A stretch of DNA of 64,000 nucleotides from Chryseobacterium taiwanense (GCF_000813825.1 NZ_JWTA01000008.1:186001-250000), one strand, 5' to 3'. Counted from the stretch's first letter, positions 34,759-43,744 are shown. Made by a program: numbers and translations. Notes: generated by a model not told the origin, from the sequence alone.

Positions 34759-37722
34759 ATGATAAATAAAGGGTCTGAATGGAATATTTGGGATTTACAT
34801 GTGCATACACCAGCTTCAGGATTTGCATCAGATTCTGATTATCCAATTTTAATTGATAATTTGAAAGCTTCCCAAGCTGATGTAATAGGAATTAATGATT
34901 ATTGTTCTATACAAGGATATAAGAAAATTATGAGTTTGGGAGGGGTTGAAGGGAAAATTCTTTTTCCAGTTGTGGAGTTTAGAATGAATAATAAAATTAA
35001 TCACAAAAATTCGACAGCTACTGAAGGTGGAGTCAGTATCAATTTTCATATAATTTTTGATAATAATATTGATGTCAATAGTTTAGAAGTAGAATTGAAT
35101 AGTTTAGAATGTAAATTTGATGGTGGAAATGAATCGAAATTAGGACATATTACCACCGCCGAGGATTTAAGTAAAATATCTTTCGATTATTTCGATACTG
35201 TTAAAAAATTAAACTCATCTATTTTAAAAAATAAGTTTTTAGTTTGGGTTCCTTATGATGAATACGGTGGAATTGACGCTATTGATCCAATCAATGATGG
35301 ATTTTTTAAATTAGGGATTATTAATACAGCTCACATATTAGGCTCAGGAAACAACAGACAGATTTCTTATTTTTTAAGTGATAGATGCGTTACCGATGTT
35401 GGGAAAAACATTGCTTGTATTAAAGGTAGTGACGCGCATCAACTAGACTACCCATTCGGAAAATTACGTGATAAAGATTCTAATCCAACAGATAGATATT
35501 GCTGGATTAAAGGTGAAAAAAGTTTTAAAGCTTTACAGCATTTAATTGTTGAACCTATAGATAGAGTTGTGATAAATGATAAAAACCCTATCGAAAATAG
35601 AGTAACAACAAATCGTACTAAATATATTGAATCTATTAAAATTAATCAGGTTTCGGGATATAATCAATCTACCCATGGCGAATGGTTTAATGAAGTAGAT
35701 ATTCCACTTAATCCTGAATTAGTTGCTATAATTGGTAATAAAGGTAATGGCAAAAGCGCTTTAGCAGATATTATTGGGCTCTGCGGGGACTATAATGGAA
35801 ATCATGATGATTTTTCATTCTTAAATAAGAAAAAATTTGGTGAAAATAATGGTCGTATCTCACAAAATTTTGAAGCAAAACTAAAATGGTTAAGTGGTGC
35901 TGAAAGTATAAAAAATCTAAATGATAAAACGGATAATTCATTTACAGAAAAAGTAAAATATTTACCTCAAGGTTATTTTGAAAGTATTACAAATGAATCC
36001 GTAGAAGGATTCAATAAAGAAATAGAGGATGTTGTGTTTACTCACTTGGAAGAAGATGAGAAATTAGGTAAGACAAATTTCAAAGAATTGATTGACTATA
36101 AAAATAGTGTGAGTAAAGAAGAAATTACTCAATTGAAAGGTAAATTACATGCTATTAATGAATCAATATTCAATAAGGAAGTTAAGTTAAATCCAATATA
36201 TAAAAAAAGTATTGAAGATCATATAAAGCAGAAGCAAGATGAACTGAACGCTTTAATTGAGCCTATTGCTGTTTCAAATCCTAATGATAATCCTGAACAT
36301 GCGGAACAAAATAAAATTATCAATGTTGAGATTGAAGGATTAAATAATAACATCAAGCTTCAAGAAGAGAAAATAAAAGGAATTGAAGAGTTAAAATTGA
36401 GTCTTTTAATTGAGATTAATGAGTTAAAATCGCTTAAACAACGAATTGAAAATAAAGTAAAAGAAGTTGTTGACTTTAAAAATAGTCTAGTTCCAGAATT
36501 ATCTAAATACGATATTCTTAATATTGATGAATTAATTACAATAACGTCAAATCTTGAAAATTTAGACAAACTATTGTCAGAAAAGAGTACGTTATATAAT
36601 GATTACAAATTAGCATTAGAAGAATCTACTTCTACTGATCCTAATTATAAATCTGAAAAGAACATTTTAAAAGGATATATAGATAGAAAAATAGATATAC
36701 AAAAATCTTTAGGTGAAGCCGACAAAGTTTATCAACACTATCTTTTAGAAAAGAAAAATTGGGAAGATCTTAAAAGTAAAATAATTGGTAATGCAAATAT
36801 CCAAGGTACATTGGAGTTTTATAAGAAGGAATTGAATTATTTAAGTTTAAGTCTTACTAGTGAAATAGAAGCTGAAAAAATTGAAAGATTAAAATTGACA
36901 AGAGAGATCTTTGAATTAAAAAGTACTGTATTGTCCACATACCAAAATGTAAAACAACGTATTGACAATATTATTAATGAGAATAATGAATTACTTTCTG
37001 CATATCCGATAGAAATAGAAGCTTCTTTTACATTTACTTCTAATTTTCAGAAAAAATTTTTAGATTTTATTTCTTTCAATAAGTCAGGGACTTTTTACGG
37101 AAAAGAAAATGCTGAAATACAATATAGAAAAATAGTTGAAAATGTAGATATTGATAACTTTGGCGGTGTTGCTGCATTATTAGAAAACTTGATAAGTCCA
37201 TTTTTTACCGATTTAAGAGATGAGGGAAAACAGACAAATATTGAAAATCAAGTAAATGATGTGGTTGACTTATATGATTATTTATTTTCCTTGGATTTTG
37301 TTGATTATAATTATGAATTACGTCAAGGAAGTAAAAACTTAGAGCAACTATCTCCTGGTGAAAAAGGTGCTTTATTATTGATATTTTACCTATTACTTGA
37401 CAATAATGATATTCCATTAATAATTGATCAACCAGAAGATAATCTCGATAATCACAGTGTTGCAAATATTTTAGTTCCATTTATTAAGAAAGCTAAATCA
37501 AAAAGACAAATAATACTAGTTACACATAATCCAAATTTAGCAGTTGTTGCCGATGCCGAACAGGTAATTAATACTGAACTCGACAAAGAAAATAATTATA
37601 AATTTTCATTTAAAGCTGGTGCGATCGAAAATCCGGAGATTAACGAATGCATTGTAAAAGTTTTGGAAGGAGCAATGCCTGCATTCAACAAAAGAAAATT
37701 AAAATACTACGAGAATATTTAA
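34759..37722 (+). CDS. TrlF-type PHP-domain SMC-like ATPase
   Basis: 987 residues. N-terminal PHP metallo-phosphoesterase domain (WDLHVHTPAS with His14/His16; GSDAHQLDYP near residue 223). An ABC/SMC-like ATPase head follows with Walker A IGNKGNGKSA (about 325-334). A long Lys/Glu-rich coiled-coil spans about 430-700, then the signature LSPGEKGALL (about 864) and Walker B PLIIDQPEDNLDN (about 886-898). This is the architecture annotated as TrlF-family AAA-like ATPase. PHP domains hydrolyse phosphoesters, so a nuclease gated by an SMC-type ATPase is plausible. Strongly AT-rich. It sits between the helicase fusion and the ATPase/HNH pair on the same strand. Confidence 0.85.
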   Translation: MINKGSEWNIWDLHVHTPASGFASDSDYPILIDNLKASQADVIGINDYCSIQGYKKIMSLGGVEGKILFPVVEFRMNNKINHKNSTATEGGVSINFHIIFDNNIDVNSLEVELNSLECKFDGGNESKLGHITTAEDLSKISFDYFDTVKKLNSSILKNKFLVWVPYDEYGGIDAIDPINDGFFKLGIINTAHILGSGNNRQISYFLSDRCVTDVGKNIACIKGSDAHQLDYPFGKLRDKDSNPTDRYCWIKGEKSFKALQHLIVEPIDRVVINDKNPIENRVTTNRTKYIESIKINQVSGYNQSTHGEWFNEVDIPLNPELVAIIGNKGNGKSALADIIGLCGDYNGNHDDFSFLNKKKFGENNGRISQNFEAKLKWLSGAESIKNLNDKTDNSFTEKVKYLPQGYFESITNESVEGFNKEIEDVVFTHLEEDEKLGKTNFKELIDYKNSVSKEEITQLKGKLHAINESIFNKEVKLNPIYKKSIEDHIKQKQDELNALIEPIAVSNPNDNPEHAEQNKIINVEIEGLNNNIKLQEEKIKGIEELKLSLLIEINELKSLKQRIENKVKEVVDFKNSLVPELSKYDILNIDELITITSNLENLDKLLSEKSTLYNDYKLALEESTSTDPNYKSEKNILKGYIDRKIDIQKSLGEADKVYQHYLLEKKNWEDLKSKIIGNANIQGTLEFYKKELNYLSLSLTSEIEAEKIERLKLTREIFELKSTVLSTYQNVKQRIDNIINENNELLSAYPIEIEASFTFTSNFQKKFLDFISFNKSGTFYGKENAEIQYRKIVENVDIDNFGGVAALLENLISPFFTDLRDEGKQTNIENQVNDVVDLYDYLFSLDFVDYNYELRQGSKNLEQLSPGEKGALLLIFYLLLDNNDIPLIIDQPEDNLDNHSVANILVPFIKKAKSKRQIILVTHNPNLAVVADAEQVINTELDKENNYKFSFKAGAIENPEINECIVKVLEGAMPAFNKRKLKYYENI

Positions 37723-37744
37723 TAATAGTCATTTGGGTTTATTT

Positions 37745-39967
37745 ATGGAAAAAAATTATATAAAAATGTATAAAGGATTTAAATTATTAGCGGTTAGGCC
37801 TACGATTGGTTGTGATAAAAAGTTTTTAAAAAACCTTAAAGTAAATCATATTTATAACTTTTATAATGATTTCCAATTTAAAGAAAACAACAAGAGAAAT
37901 GTCATCGAAATATGTAATGAATCTACAGTTCCAAATGATCTTTTTGGAGAAAACATAAGTGTTTCAGCAATAGTCGGAAAAAATGGTAGTGGGAAAAGTG
38001 CTTTAATAGAGCTATTTGTTGCAAGTATAAATCAGTTTAGTTATTATTTAAATAATATAGAGTTAGAAGGCAAAAAGCAAATTATTACAGATGCGGAGTT
38101 AGAATCTATTGAATTTGTAGAAGAAAGCAAAGGCATTAATTCAGAATTATTTTTTTTAAATAATAATCAATATTTTGAATTAAGTATTGTTAATAATAAA
38201 TTTAAATCACTTAGAAATATTTCAAAGAAAATTGAAATTGAGAAAGAAAAATTAAAATCCTTTTTTTATACATTAATAATTAATTATTCTATATATAGTT
38301 TTAACCCACATACTTTGGGGAATTCTATTAGTTTTAAAAAATCAAACAATAATTGGATTGATGGTCTCTTTCACAAGAATGATTCTTATCAAATTCCTTT
38401 AGTAATAAATCCCAAAAGAGAAAGTGCAAATAGTAAGTTTGGAGGTGTAATAGATATAAATAATGAACAAGATTTATTGCAACAACGATTATTATTTAAT
38501 ATTTTAAAATATTATAATAATAATTATGATGCACATTTAAAGATTACAGAAAATAGAAGAGCAGTAAAAATCTTAATAGAAAATAAAATCTTTCATAATT
38601 TAACTGTTTTTATTTCAGTAAATGATTTTGGCATTAAGCAAGAATCAAAAATTATTGATCAAAATGACATTAAATTGTTTTGGAGAGGAAGTGTACATAA
38701 TCCATTAAGTAATGGCATACAAATAAAAGATTATATTGTACATAAAAAACCTAAAACCTATTGGGATTATGATCAAATATTGTTAAAAACACTCCTAAAA
38801 TTTAGAATCACAAAAAAAAGAAATCCCTATATTGAGAAGTGCTACGAATATATCGTTTATAAAATATTTTCTATTTGTGAAAAGTATCCTGATTACAAAG
38901 TATTTTTAAAGGATGATAAACATATAAATTCAAGAATAAGAGTAGATATTGACAAATTTTTACTCTTTATAAGTGATGTGAAAAATAGAAGTCATATTAC
39001 CAATAAGTTATTACAGGTAATAAATTTTATAAGATTTTATGATGATATTTGGTATCAATATGCTGACAAAAAAGAATTCGATATTTTAACACTATCTAAA
39101 GATCTAAATAATTATGTGAGAAAAGATAGACCTCTTATTGAATTATTACCTCCACCAATATTTTCCATAAAAATTGAAGTTGATGAATTTCTTGAAAATG
39201 TCCCTCAAAATAATACAATTACAATTGATAAATTAAGTTCTGGGGAACAACAGTTAATTCACACTACTAGTACTGTGCTATATCATTTGAATAATATTAA
39301 ATCTGTGAGAAATACTGGATTAATAAAAAAATATGATTGTACAAATTTAATATTTGATGAGATCGAGTTATACTTTCACCCGGAGTATCAAAGACTATTA
39401 CTGAAAAATATTATTCAAGGATTAATAAATAACCAACTTGATACTTTAAAAATTAATATTCTGTTTGTTACACATTCTCCATTTATTCTTTCAGATATTC
39501 CTAGTCAAAATATATTAAGATTAGAGGATGGTAAAATGATTTTTGATGAAGTGTCAGAAAATACTTTTGGAGCAAACATTCACGACTTATTAGCCAATGA
39601 GTTTTTTTTAAAAAATGGTTTTATGGGGGAATTTGCCAAAACAGAAATTAACAAAGTGATTGATTTTTTAAATATTCAAAAACTTAAGTTCCGTGTAAAT
39701 GAATTACAACTATTAATTAAGAATTCAAATAGTAAAGAAGATAAAAATCAGTATTTAAATGAATTAACAAGTAAAAAAATAAAATTAAATAACCTAGAAA
39801 TTTTTGATTCTAAGTTTAACAAAGAATATTGTAAAAAAATTATAGAATTAATTGGTGAGCCTATGCTATCATCTAGTTTAATAGAGTTATTTACTGAGGC
39901 TTACCCCTCAGAAAAGAATGAATATATTGATTCTCAAATTGCCAGACTTGAAAAATTAAGACAATAA
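37745..39967 (+). CDS. AAA/ABC-type ATPase, PtuA-like (Septu-like system)
   Basis: 740 residues from the ATG at 37745; a TTG four codons earlier is less likely. Walker A AIVGKNGSGKSA near residue 80, signature KLSSGEQQLIH, Walker B NLIFDEIELYFHPE and a switch THSPFIL, the pattern of OLD/AAA_15-like ATPases in defence systems. The C-terminal part is helical. Its stop overlaps the start of the HNH nuclease gene (TAATG), so the two are translationally coupled. An ATPase plus HNH pair is the hallmark of Septu (PtuA/PtuB). It is very AT-rich. The protein is longer than many PtuA proteins, so the assignment is to the type of system, not to a proven subtype. Confidence 0.7.
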   Translation: MEKNYIKMYKGFKLLAVRPTIGCDKKFLKNLKVNHIYNFYNDFQFKENNKRNVIEICNESTVPNDLFGENISVSAIVGKNGSGKSALIELFVASINQFSYYLNNIELEGKKQIITDAELESIEFVEESKGINSELFFLNNNQYFELSIVNNKFKSLRNISKKIEIEKEKLKSFFYTLIINYSIYSFNPHTLGNSISFKKSNNNWIDGLFHKNDSYQIPLVINPKRESANSKFGGVIDINNEQDLLQQRLLFNILKYYNNNYDAHLKITENRRAVKILIENKIFHNLTVFISVNDFGIKQESKIIDQNDIKLFWRGSVHNPLSNGIQIKDYIVHKKPKTYWDYDQILLKTLLKFRITKKRNPYIEKCYEYIVYKIFSICEKYPDYKVFLKDDKHINSRIRVDIDKFLLFISDVKNRSHITNKLLQVINFIRFYDDIWYQYADKKEFDILTLSKDLNNYVRKDRPLIELLPPPIFSIKIEVDEFLENVPQNNTITIDKLSSGEQQLIHTTSTVLYHLNNIKSVRNTGLIKKYDCTNLIFDEIELYFHPEYQRLLLKNIIQGLINNQLDTLKINILFVTHSPFILSDIPSQNILRLEDGKMIFDEVSENTFGANIHDLLANEFFLKNGFMGEFAKTEINKVIDFLNIQKLKFRVNELQLLIKNSNSKEDKNQYLNELTSKKIKLNNLEIFDSKFNKEYCKKIIELIGEPMLSSSLIELFTEAYPSEKNEYIDSQIARLEKLRQ

Positions 39968-40938
39968 TGATTGCGATTCATAAAACTAAAGTTAATGATG
40001 TTCAGAAAATATTTAAAACTGAAATTGAACAGCAAAGATTAGCCGCAATTTCTAAACTTACTGCTTTAGATACTACAACTACCAGTAAGAAGGATAAAGA
40101 TTATTTAAAAAGTATAATTAACCTTTTTATAAATAACAATGACTTTCTATTATGGGATTCAAAAAAATTACATAATGAAAAAGATTTAGTAGGAAATGTA
40201 CCAATGGTTCCTAAAACTGTAAAAGGTGTTAGGAAGATGGTTAAAAGTAAGATTAAAGATAAAATATTAGTTGCTCTTGACTATAAACGTCTAAGAAATA
40301 CTTTTTATCCGAAATATTTTAAAGAAATAGGTATAAAAGCTTGTGTTTACTGTAATTCTCAGTTAACTATTTCAGCAATTAAAAATTCTAAAAAAGAATA
40401 TTCAGCTAAATTTGATGTAGATCATTATCATTCAAAGGATGATTATCCTTTTTTAAGTATTTCATTATTTAATTTATATCCTGCTTGTGCTTCGTGTAAC
40501 AGACTAAAAAGTACCAATCCTATTGAACTAGAGTTATATTCTGATAACGCCTTTAAAACGAAAAATTCTAGTTATAAATTTAAATTAAATTCTAATGCTA
40601 AAGCAAAATATTTGACTACAAAAGACTCAAATGAGATAGAATTTAGTTTTGTAGAACCCTCTTATGTTCCTGGAGTGAAGAAATTTAATGAAGTGTTTCA
40701 TATCGAAGGTGTTTACCAAACACAAGTTGATTTAATTGAAGAATTAATTATTAAGAGTCAAATATATAATAGCTCATATTTAAAAACCTTGGAAGATAAT
40801 TTTAAAAAATTAAACTTACATCCCGCATTATTCAAACGGACACTAATTGGGAATTATACTGAGGATAAAGACATACATAAAAGACCAATGAGTAAGTTAG
40901 TAATGGATATCGCAAAGGAATTGGAATTAATAAAATAA
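39967..40938 (+). CDS. HNH endonuclease, PtuB-like (Septu-like system)
   Basis: 323 residues. The HNH core is clear: a zinc-binding CVYC (Cys126, Cys129), the DVDHYHSK stretch (Asp152, His153), FNLYPAC with Asn169, and the second zinc pair CASC followed by Asn178 (Cys174, Cys177). The N-terminal 120 residues are helical and Lys-rich; the C-terminal 130 residues have no recognised fold. Translation is coupled to the preceding ATPase (TAATG overlap). In Septu the ATPase restrains and activates the HNH nuclease on phage infection. It is the last gene of the cluster; 275 empty AT-rich base pairs follow. Confidence 0.8.
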   Translation: MIAIHKTKVNDVQKIFKTEIEQQRLAAISKLTALDTTTTSKKDKDYLKSIINLFINNNDFLLWDSKKLHNEKDLVGNVPMVPKTVKGVRKMVKSKIKDKILVALDYKRLRNTFYPKYFKEIGIKACVYCNSQLTISAIKNSKKEYSAKFDVDHYHSKDDYPFLSISLFNLYPACASCNRLKSTNPIELELYSDNAFKTKNSSYKFKLNSNAKAKYLTTKDSNEIEFSFVEPSYVPGVKKFNEVFHIEGVYQTQVDLIEELIIKSQIYNSSYLKTLEDNFKKLNLHPALFKRTLIGNYTEDKDIHKRPMSKLVMDIAKELELIK

Positions 40939-41213
40939 TTTAGTCGTAATATTTAATTAATCACATTTTAGTATTTTAAAATATTGTATATTTAACAACT
41001 ACCGCATCGCAATTTTCAAAGATAACACTACTTGAAGAGTGGAATTTGTTTTGAGAATAAAGAATAGAACATTTTTTTTATATCTTAACAAAAAACTCCA
41101 TTTTTGAGTGTGCCTATAATCAGTAATATTAAATAGTTGACAAAAGGAATTCTTTCGATGATCAAGGTTTCATCGCTAAAACAGCTCTCATTAAAAATTA
41201 ATACAAATTTTTC

Positions 41214-41438
41214 TTACTTTAATTTAAAATCAAATAGTTCCTGTGGATGGACATCTAGTCCTTTCGCTAACTCTTGAATAGTAGAGATTCTGAGATCTAC
41301 TTCACCTTTTTCTATTTTACTGATATTGCTATGATCTACATCACATTTTTGAGCCAACTCTCTATAACTCAAATTCAGTTTTTTCCTAAACATTTCAATT
41401 CTTTTACCAAATGCAGTTCTAAATTCTAATTTATCCAT
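41214..41438 (-). CDS. Small XRE-family transcriptional regulator
   Basis: 74 residues from the ATG at 41438; a GTG three codons earlier at 41447 is also in frame. A single Cro/C1-type helix-turn-helix (LSYRELAQKCDVDHSNISKI) covers most of the protein. It points away from the sigma factor/Cas12f-like locus and shares its upstream region, which contains an inverted repeat (41534-41554) lying across a promoter. It could therefore control itself, that locus, or the defence-like cluster that it follows tail-to-tail. The target is inferred. Confidence 0.88.
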   Translation of the reverse strand: MDKLEFRTAFGKRIEMFRKKLNLSYRELAQKCDVDHSNISKIEKGEVDLRISTIQELAKGLDVHPQELFDFKLK

Positions 41439-41524
41439 TTCGGTCACTTTGGATAGACAAATTGATGAGATTTTAACAAATTAATGTAGTCGAATTAACC
41501 TACGTTAAGAAAAATGTTTTATAT

Positions 41525-41556
41525 TTGCTATATAAGTTACAATAAAGGTAACTTTG
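41525..41556 (+). promoter_or_regulatory. Promoter of the structured RNA / sigma-Cas12f locus
   Basis: A complete Bacteroidota promoter: TTG at 41525-41527 and TAACTTTG (TAnnTTTG) at 41549-41556, spacer 21 bp. Transcription would start around 41563, just before the structured RNA. A second -7-like box TATATTTG lies at 41520-41527. It is the best-formed promoter in the window. Confidence 0.6.
41534..41554. promoter_or_regulatory. Candidate operator (inverted repeat across the -7 box)
   Basis: AAGTTAC-aataaag-GTAACTT, two perfect 7-bp arms with a 7-bp centre, overlapping the spacer and -7 box of the promoter. This is a typical repressor-site geometry, and the divergent XRE protein is the natural candidate to bind it. 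No experimental support. Confidence 0.4.
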
Positions 41557-41597
41557 CAATACTTCAAAAAATATTCGAAGCTATTGCTTAGATTCTC

Positions 41598-41732
41598 GAC
41601 TAGAAAATTGGTAATTTTAATGTGTACGAGAAGATAAGTATCTTAGCTCACGACCGCGGCGTGGGCTCACTTATCGTACACGGGTATACCAGTGCCTTTA
41701 GTCAATAAGCTGAGTTCCACGCCTTTTCTTTT
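41598..41732 (+). ncRNA. Highly structured RNA upstream of the sigma factor gene
   Basis: The sequence folds into five nested helices: GACTA (41598) with TAGTC (41699); ATTGGTA (41607) with TACCAGT (41687, one G-U); GTGTACG (41622) with CGTACAC (41675); ATAAGT (41634) with ACTTAT (41669); GCTCACG (41646) with CGTGGGC (41660, one G-U). An alternative helix pairs GGCGTGGGCTC (41658-41668) with GAGTTCCACGCC (41712-41723, one bulge) and is followed by TTTTCTTTT, a terminator-like end. The RNA is GC-richer than its surroundings and ends about 100 nt before the sigma factor start. It may be a guide RNA scaffold or a regulatory leader. Confidence 0.65.
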
Positions 41733-41832
41733 GGGCAAAATGTAGTGAGATAGTGTTTTTAAATGGTGTAGAGAATTCATAAGAAATCTAGGCAGTTCCT
41801 TCCAGCAATAATTTTGCTTAAAAACATTGCTT

Positions 41833-42648
41833 ATGAAAGAAAATGAATGCTTGCCCCAAAAGTTAACCGATCTTCAGCTGTACGAACTGCTGAAAAAAGG
41901 CAATCCTACCTCTCTGGAACATATACATTTACGGTACAAAAGACTTCTTTTCTGGCTTGGAAAACAAAAGCTTGAAGATGATTTTGTGGTGGAAACGCTT
42001 GTTCAGGATACGTTTCTTAAACTTTGGCTGCACCGTGATTCTATTGAAACCCCAAATCATATTTTGGGATTTTTACGGTTCGTTCTGAAAAGAGACTGTA
42101 TAACCTATTTCAATACTCCGAAAAATAAATTCGCACGCTTAACGGCTTCCCTTGAAAGTTTTGAAAATTATCAGGATTATCTTGTCGGTTATGATCCTCT
42201 GCAAGACAAAGAACATCTTATTCGTCAGGAATCCAATCAAAAAGATTTTGATGAAGTCAATAAGGTCTTAAAGGTGATAAATCCTAAAAGAAAACACCTG
42301 ATTGAGCTATGCCTTCAATATGGCTTCCGATACAAACCTATTGCAGAAGCAATGGGAAGTAGTGTTAAAGACATCGGCAATGAGGTAAGCAGAGCCATTG
42401 ATGATCTAAGGAAAATTCTTAATAAAAGTTCTTTTGAACAGCCACAGGAAAAAACTTCCAGTAATGAAGAATGGTCAGAAAACCTCAGCAGTCAACAAAT
42501 TGAAATTATGCGTAGAAGATGTGAACAGAAATCTTCATTTGCAGACATTGCACGAGAACTCAAACTTTCTGAAAAGGAAGTGCATCGCGAGTTTCTGTAT
42601 GCCTATCAATATGTACAGAATCGAAACAACGCTGAAATACCAATTTGA
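41833..42648 (+). CDS. ECF-like sigma factor with an extra C-terminal HTH
   Basis: 271 residues from the ATG at 41833; an in-frame TTG at 41827 is less likely. Sigma region 2 spans about residues 12-95 (LEHIHLRYKRLLFWLG ... LVQDTFLKLWLHRDSI) and region 4 about 140-196 (INPKRKHLIELCLQYGFRYK ... DDLRKIL). ECF sigma factors are normally about 180-200 residues; here 75 more residues form a second sigma4-like helix-turn-helix (about 218-262, SFADIARELKLSEKEVHREF). No anti-sigma factor gene is adjacent. Instead the TnpB/Cas12f-like gene starts 1 nt after its stop, so the two products are translationally coupled and probably work as a complex. Confidence 0.88.
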   Translation: MKENECLPQKLTDLQLYELLKKGNPTSLEHIHLRYKRLLFWLGKQKLEDDFVVETLVQDTFLKLWLHRDSIETPNHILGFLRFVLKRDCITYFNTPKNKFARLTASLESFENYQDYLVGYDPLQDKEHLIRQESNQKDFDEVNKVLKVINPKRKHLIELCLQYGFRYKPIAEAMGSSVKDIGNEVSRAIDDLRKILNKSSFEQPQEKTSSNEEWSENLSSQQIEIMRRRCEQKSSFADIARELKLSEKEVHREFLYAYQYVQNRNNAEIPI

Positions 42649-42649
42649 T

Positions 42650-43744
42650 ATGGAAAAATCTACAATGACACTGACCCGAAAAATTCAGTTGTTGATCGAT
42701 GCTCCATTAGATCAAAAAAATGAGATGTGGGAAAAGCTCTACCGATATCAGAACCGCTGTTTCCGGGCAGCTAACTTAATCGCTTCCCATCTGTATGTTC
42801 AGGAAATGATCAAGGATTTTTTTTACCTAACAGAAGAAATCCAATATAAACTGGCTGATGCAAGCAAAGATGAAATGGGAATGTTTAACCGTTCGAAAAC
42901 AAACAGCACAGCAAGGATGGTTTTTGACCGATTCAAAGGGGGAATCCCCACCGATATTTTGGGAAGCCTGAACAATACGATTCAATCAACCTTCTCTAAA
43001 AACAAAGCCGATTATTGGCAGGGAACAAAATCACTGAGAAATTTCAAAAAAGACATTCCCATTCCACTTCCTGTCAAATGTATAAGCAAAATGAGATATG
43101 ATCCCGAAAAGAAAGCGTTTTGCTTCAATATGTTTGCAATTCCGGTTAAAACCTATTTAGGAAAGGACTATTCTGATAAACGACTGATCATGGAACGCCT
43201 GCTAAAAAAAGAGATAAAGCTCTGCACATCGCAGGTTCAGCTTAAAGCAGGTAAAATCTTTTGGCTCGCCGTTTTTGAATTTGAAAAAGAAAAGAATCAT
43301 TTAAAACCTGAAATCATTGCGGAAGCTTCTCTGTCTCTGGAACATCCCATAGTGGCAAAAGCTAACAATGTGCGAATCAATATTGGCTCAAAAGAGGAGT
43401 TTTTATACCGCAGGTTGGCCATTCAGGCAGGTCAGAAAAGAGTTCAGGATGGTATCGCTTATTCACGTTCAGGAAATGGAGTCAAACGAAAACAAAAGGC
43501 ATTGTATAGAACAGAAAATATGGAAAGCAGATATGTAAGTGATCGGCTTCACGTTTACAGTCGGCAGCTGATTGATTTCTGCATCCGGCAGCAAGCGGGT
43601 ACATTAATTCTTAAAGATCAGGAAGGCAAGATAGGAATTGCCAAAGATCAGGAATTTGTATTGCGCAACTGGAGCTATTATGAATTACAGACAAAAATAA
43701 AGTACAAGGCAGAAAAAGCCGGCATTGAATTGATTATTGGATAA
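42650..43744 (+). CDS. Nuclease-dead TnpB/Cas12f-family protein (dCas12f-like)
   Basis: 364 residues from the ATG at 42650. The frame is open further upstream inside the sigma factor gene, but that ATG has ideal coupling spacing. The C-terminal half keeps the TnpB/Cas12f RuvC framework, best seen in RNWSYYELQTKIKYKAEKAG. The catalytic positions are changed: in RuvC-I the usual DxG is ASLSLEHPIV (Ser229 for Asp), and in RuvC-II the usual ExL is TLILKDQEG (Lys322 for Glu). The protein stops at GIELIIG, exactly before the zinc ribbon and RuvC-III found in active family members. It should therefore bind RNA and DNA but not cut. Genetic linkage to a sigma factor matches nuclease-dead Cas12f-sigma pairs that, as I recall, were recently reported in Bacteroidota to start RNA-guided transcription. 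Confidence 0.85.
   Translation: MEKSTMTLTRKIQLLIDAPLDQKNEMWEKLYRYQNRCFRAANLIASHLYVQEMIKDFFYLTEEIQYKLADASKDEMGMFNRSKTNSTARMVFDRFKGGIPTDILGSLNNTIQSTFSKNKADYWQGTKSLRNFKKDIPIPLPVKCISKMRYDPEKKAFCFNMFAIPVKTYLGKDYSDKRLIMERLLKKEIKLCTSQVQLKAGKIFWLAVFEFEKEKNHLKPEIIAEASLSLEHPIVAKANNVRINIGSKEEFLYRRLAIQAGQKRVQDGIAYSRSGNGVKRKQKALYRTENMESRYVSDRLHVYSRQLIDFCIRQQAGTLILKDQEGKIGIAKDQEFVLRNWSYYELQTKIKYKAEKAGIELIIG

Noticed and set aside
42434..42649. Upstream extension of the Cas12f-like frame inside the sigma factor gene
   Set aside because: The frame is open back to 42434, but these codons overlap the well-conserved end of the sigma factor, and the ATG at 42650 has ideal coupling distance (1 nt).
42650..43744. 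Active IS200/IS605 transposon
   Set aside because: No TnpA gene or transposon end hairpins are present, and the TnpB-like protein lacks catalytic residues and the C-terminal lobe.
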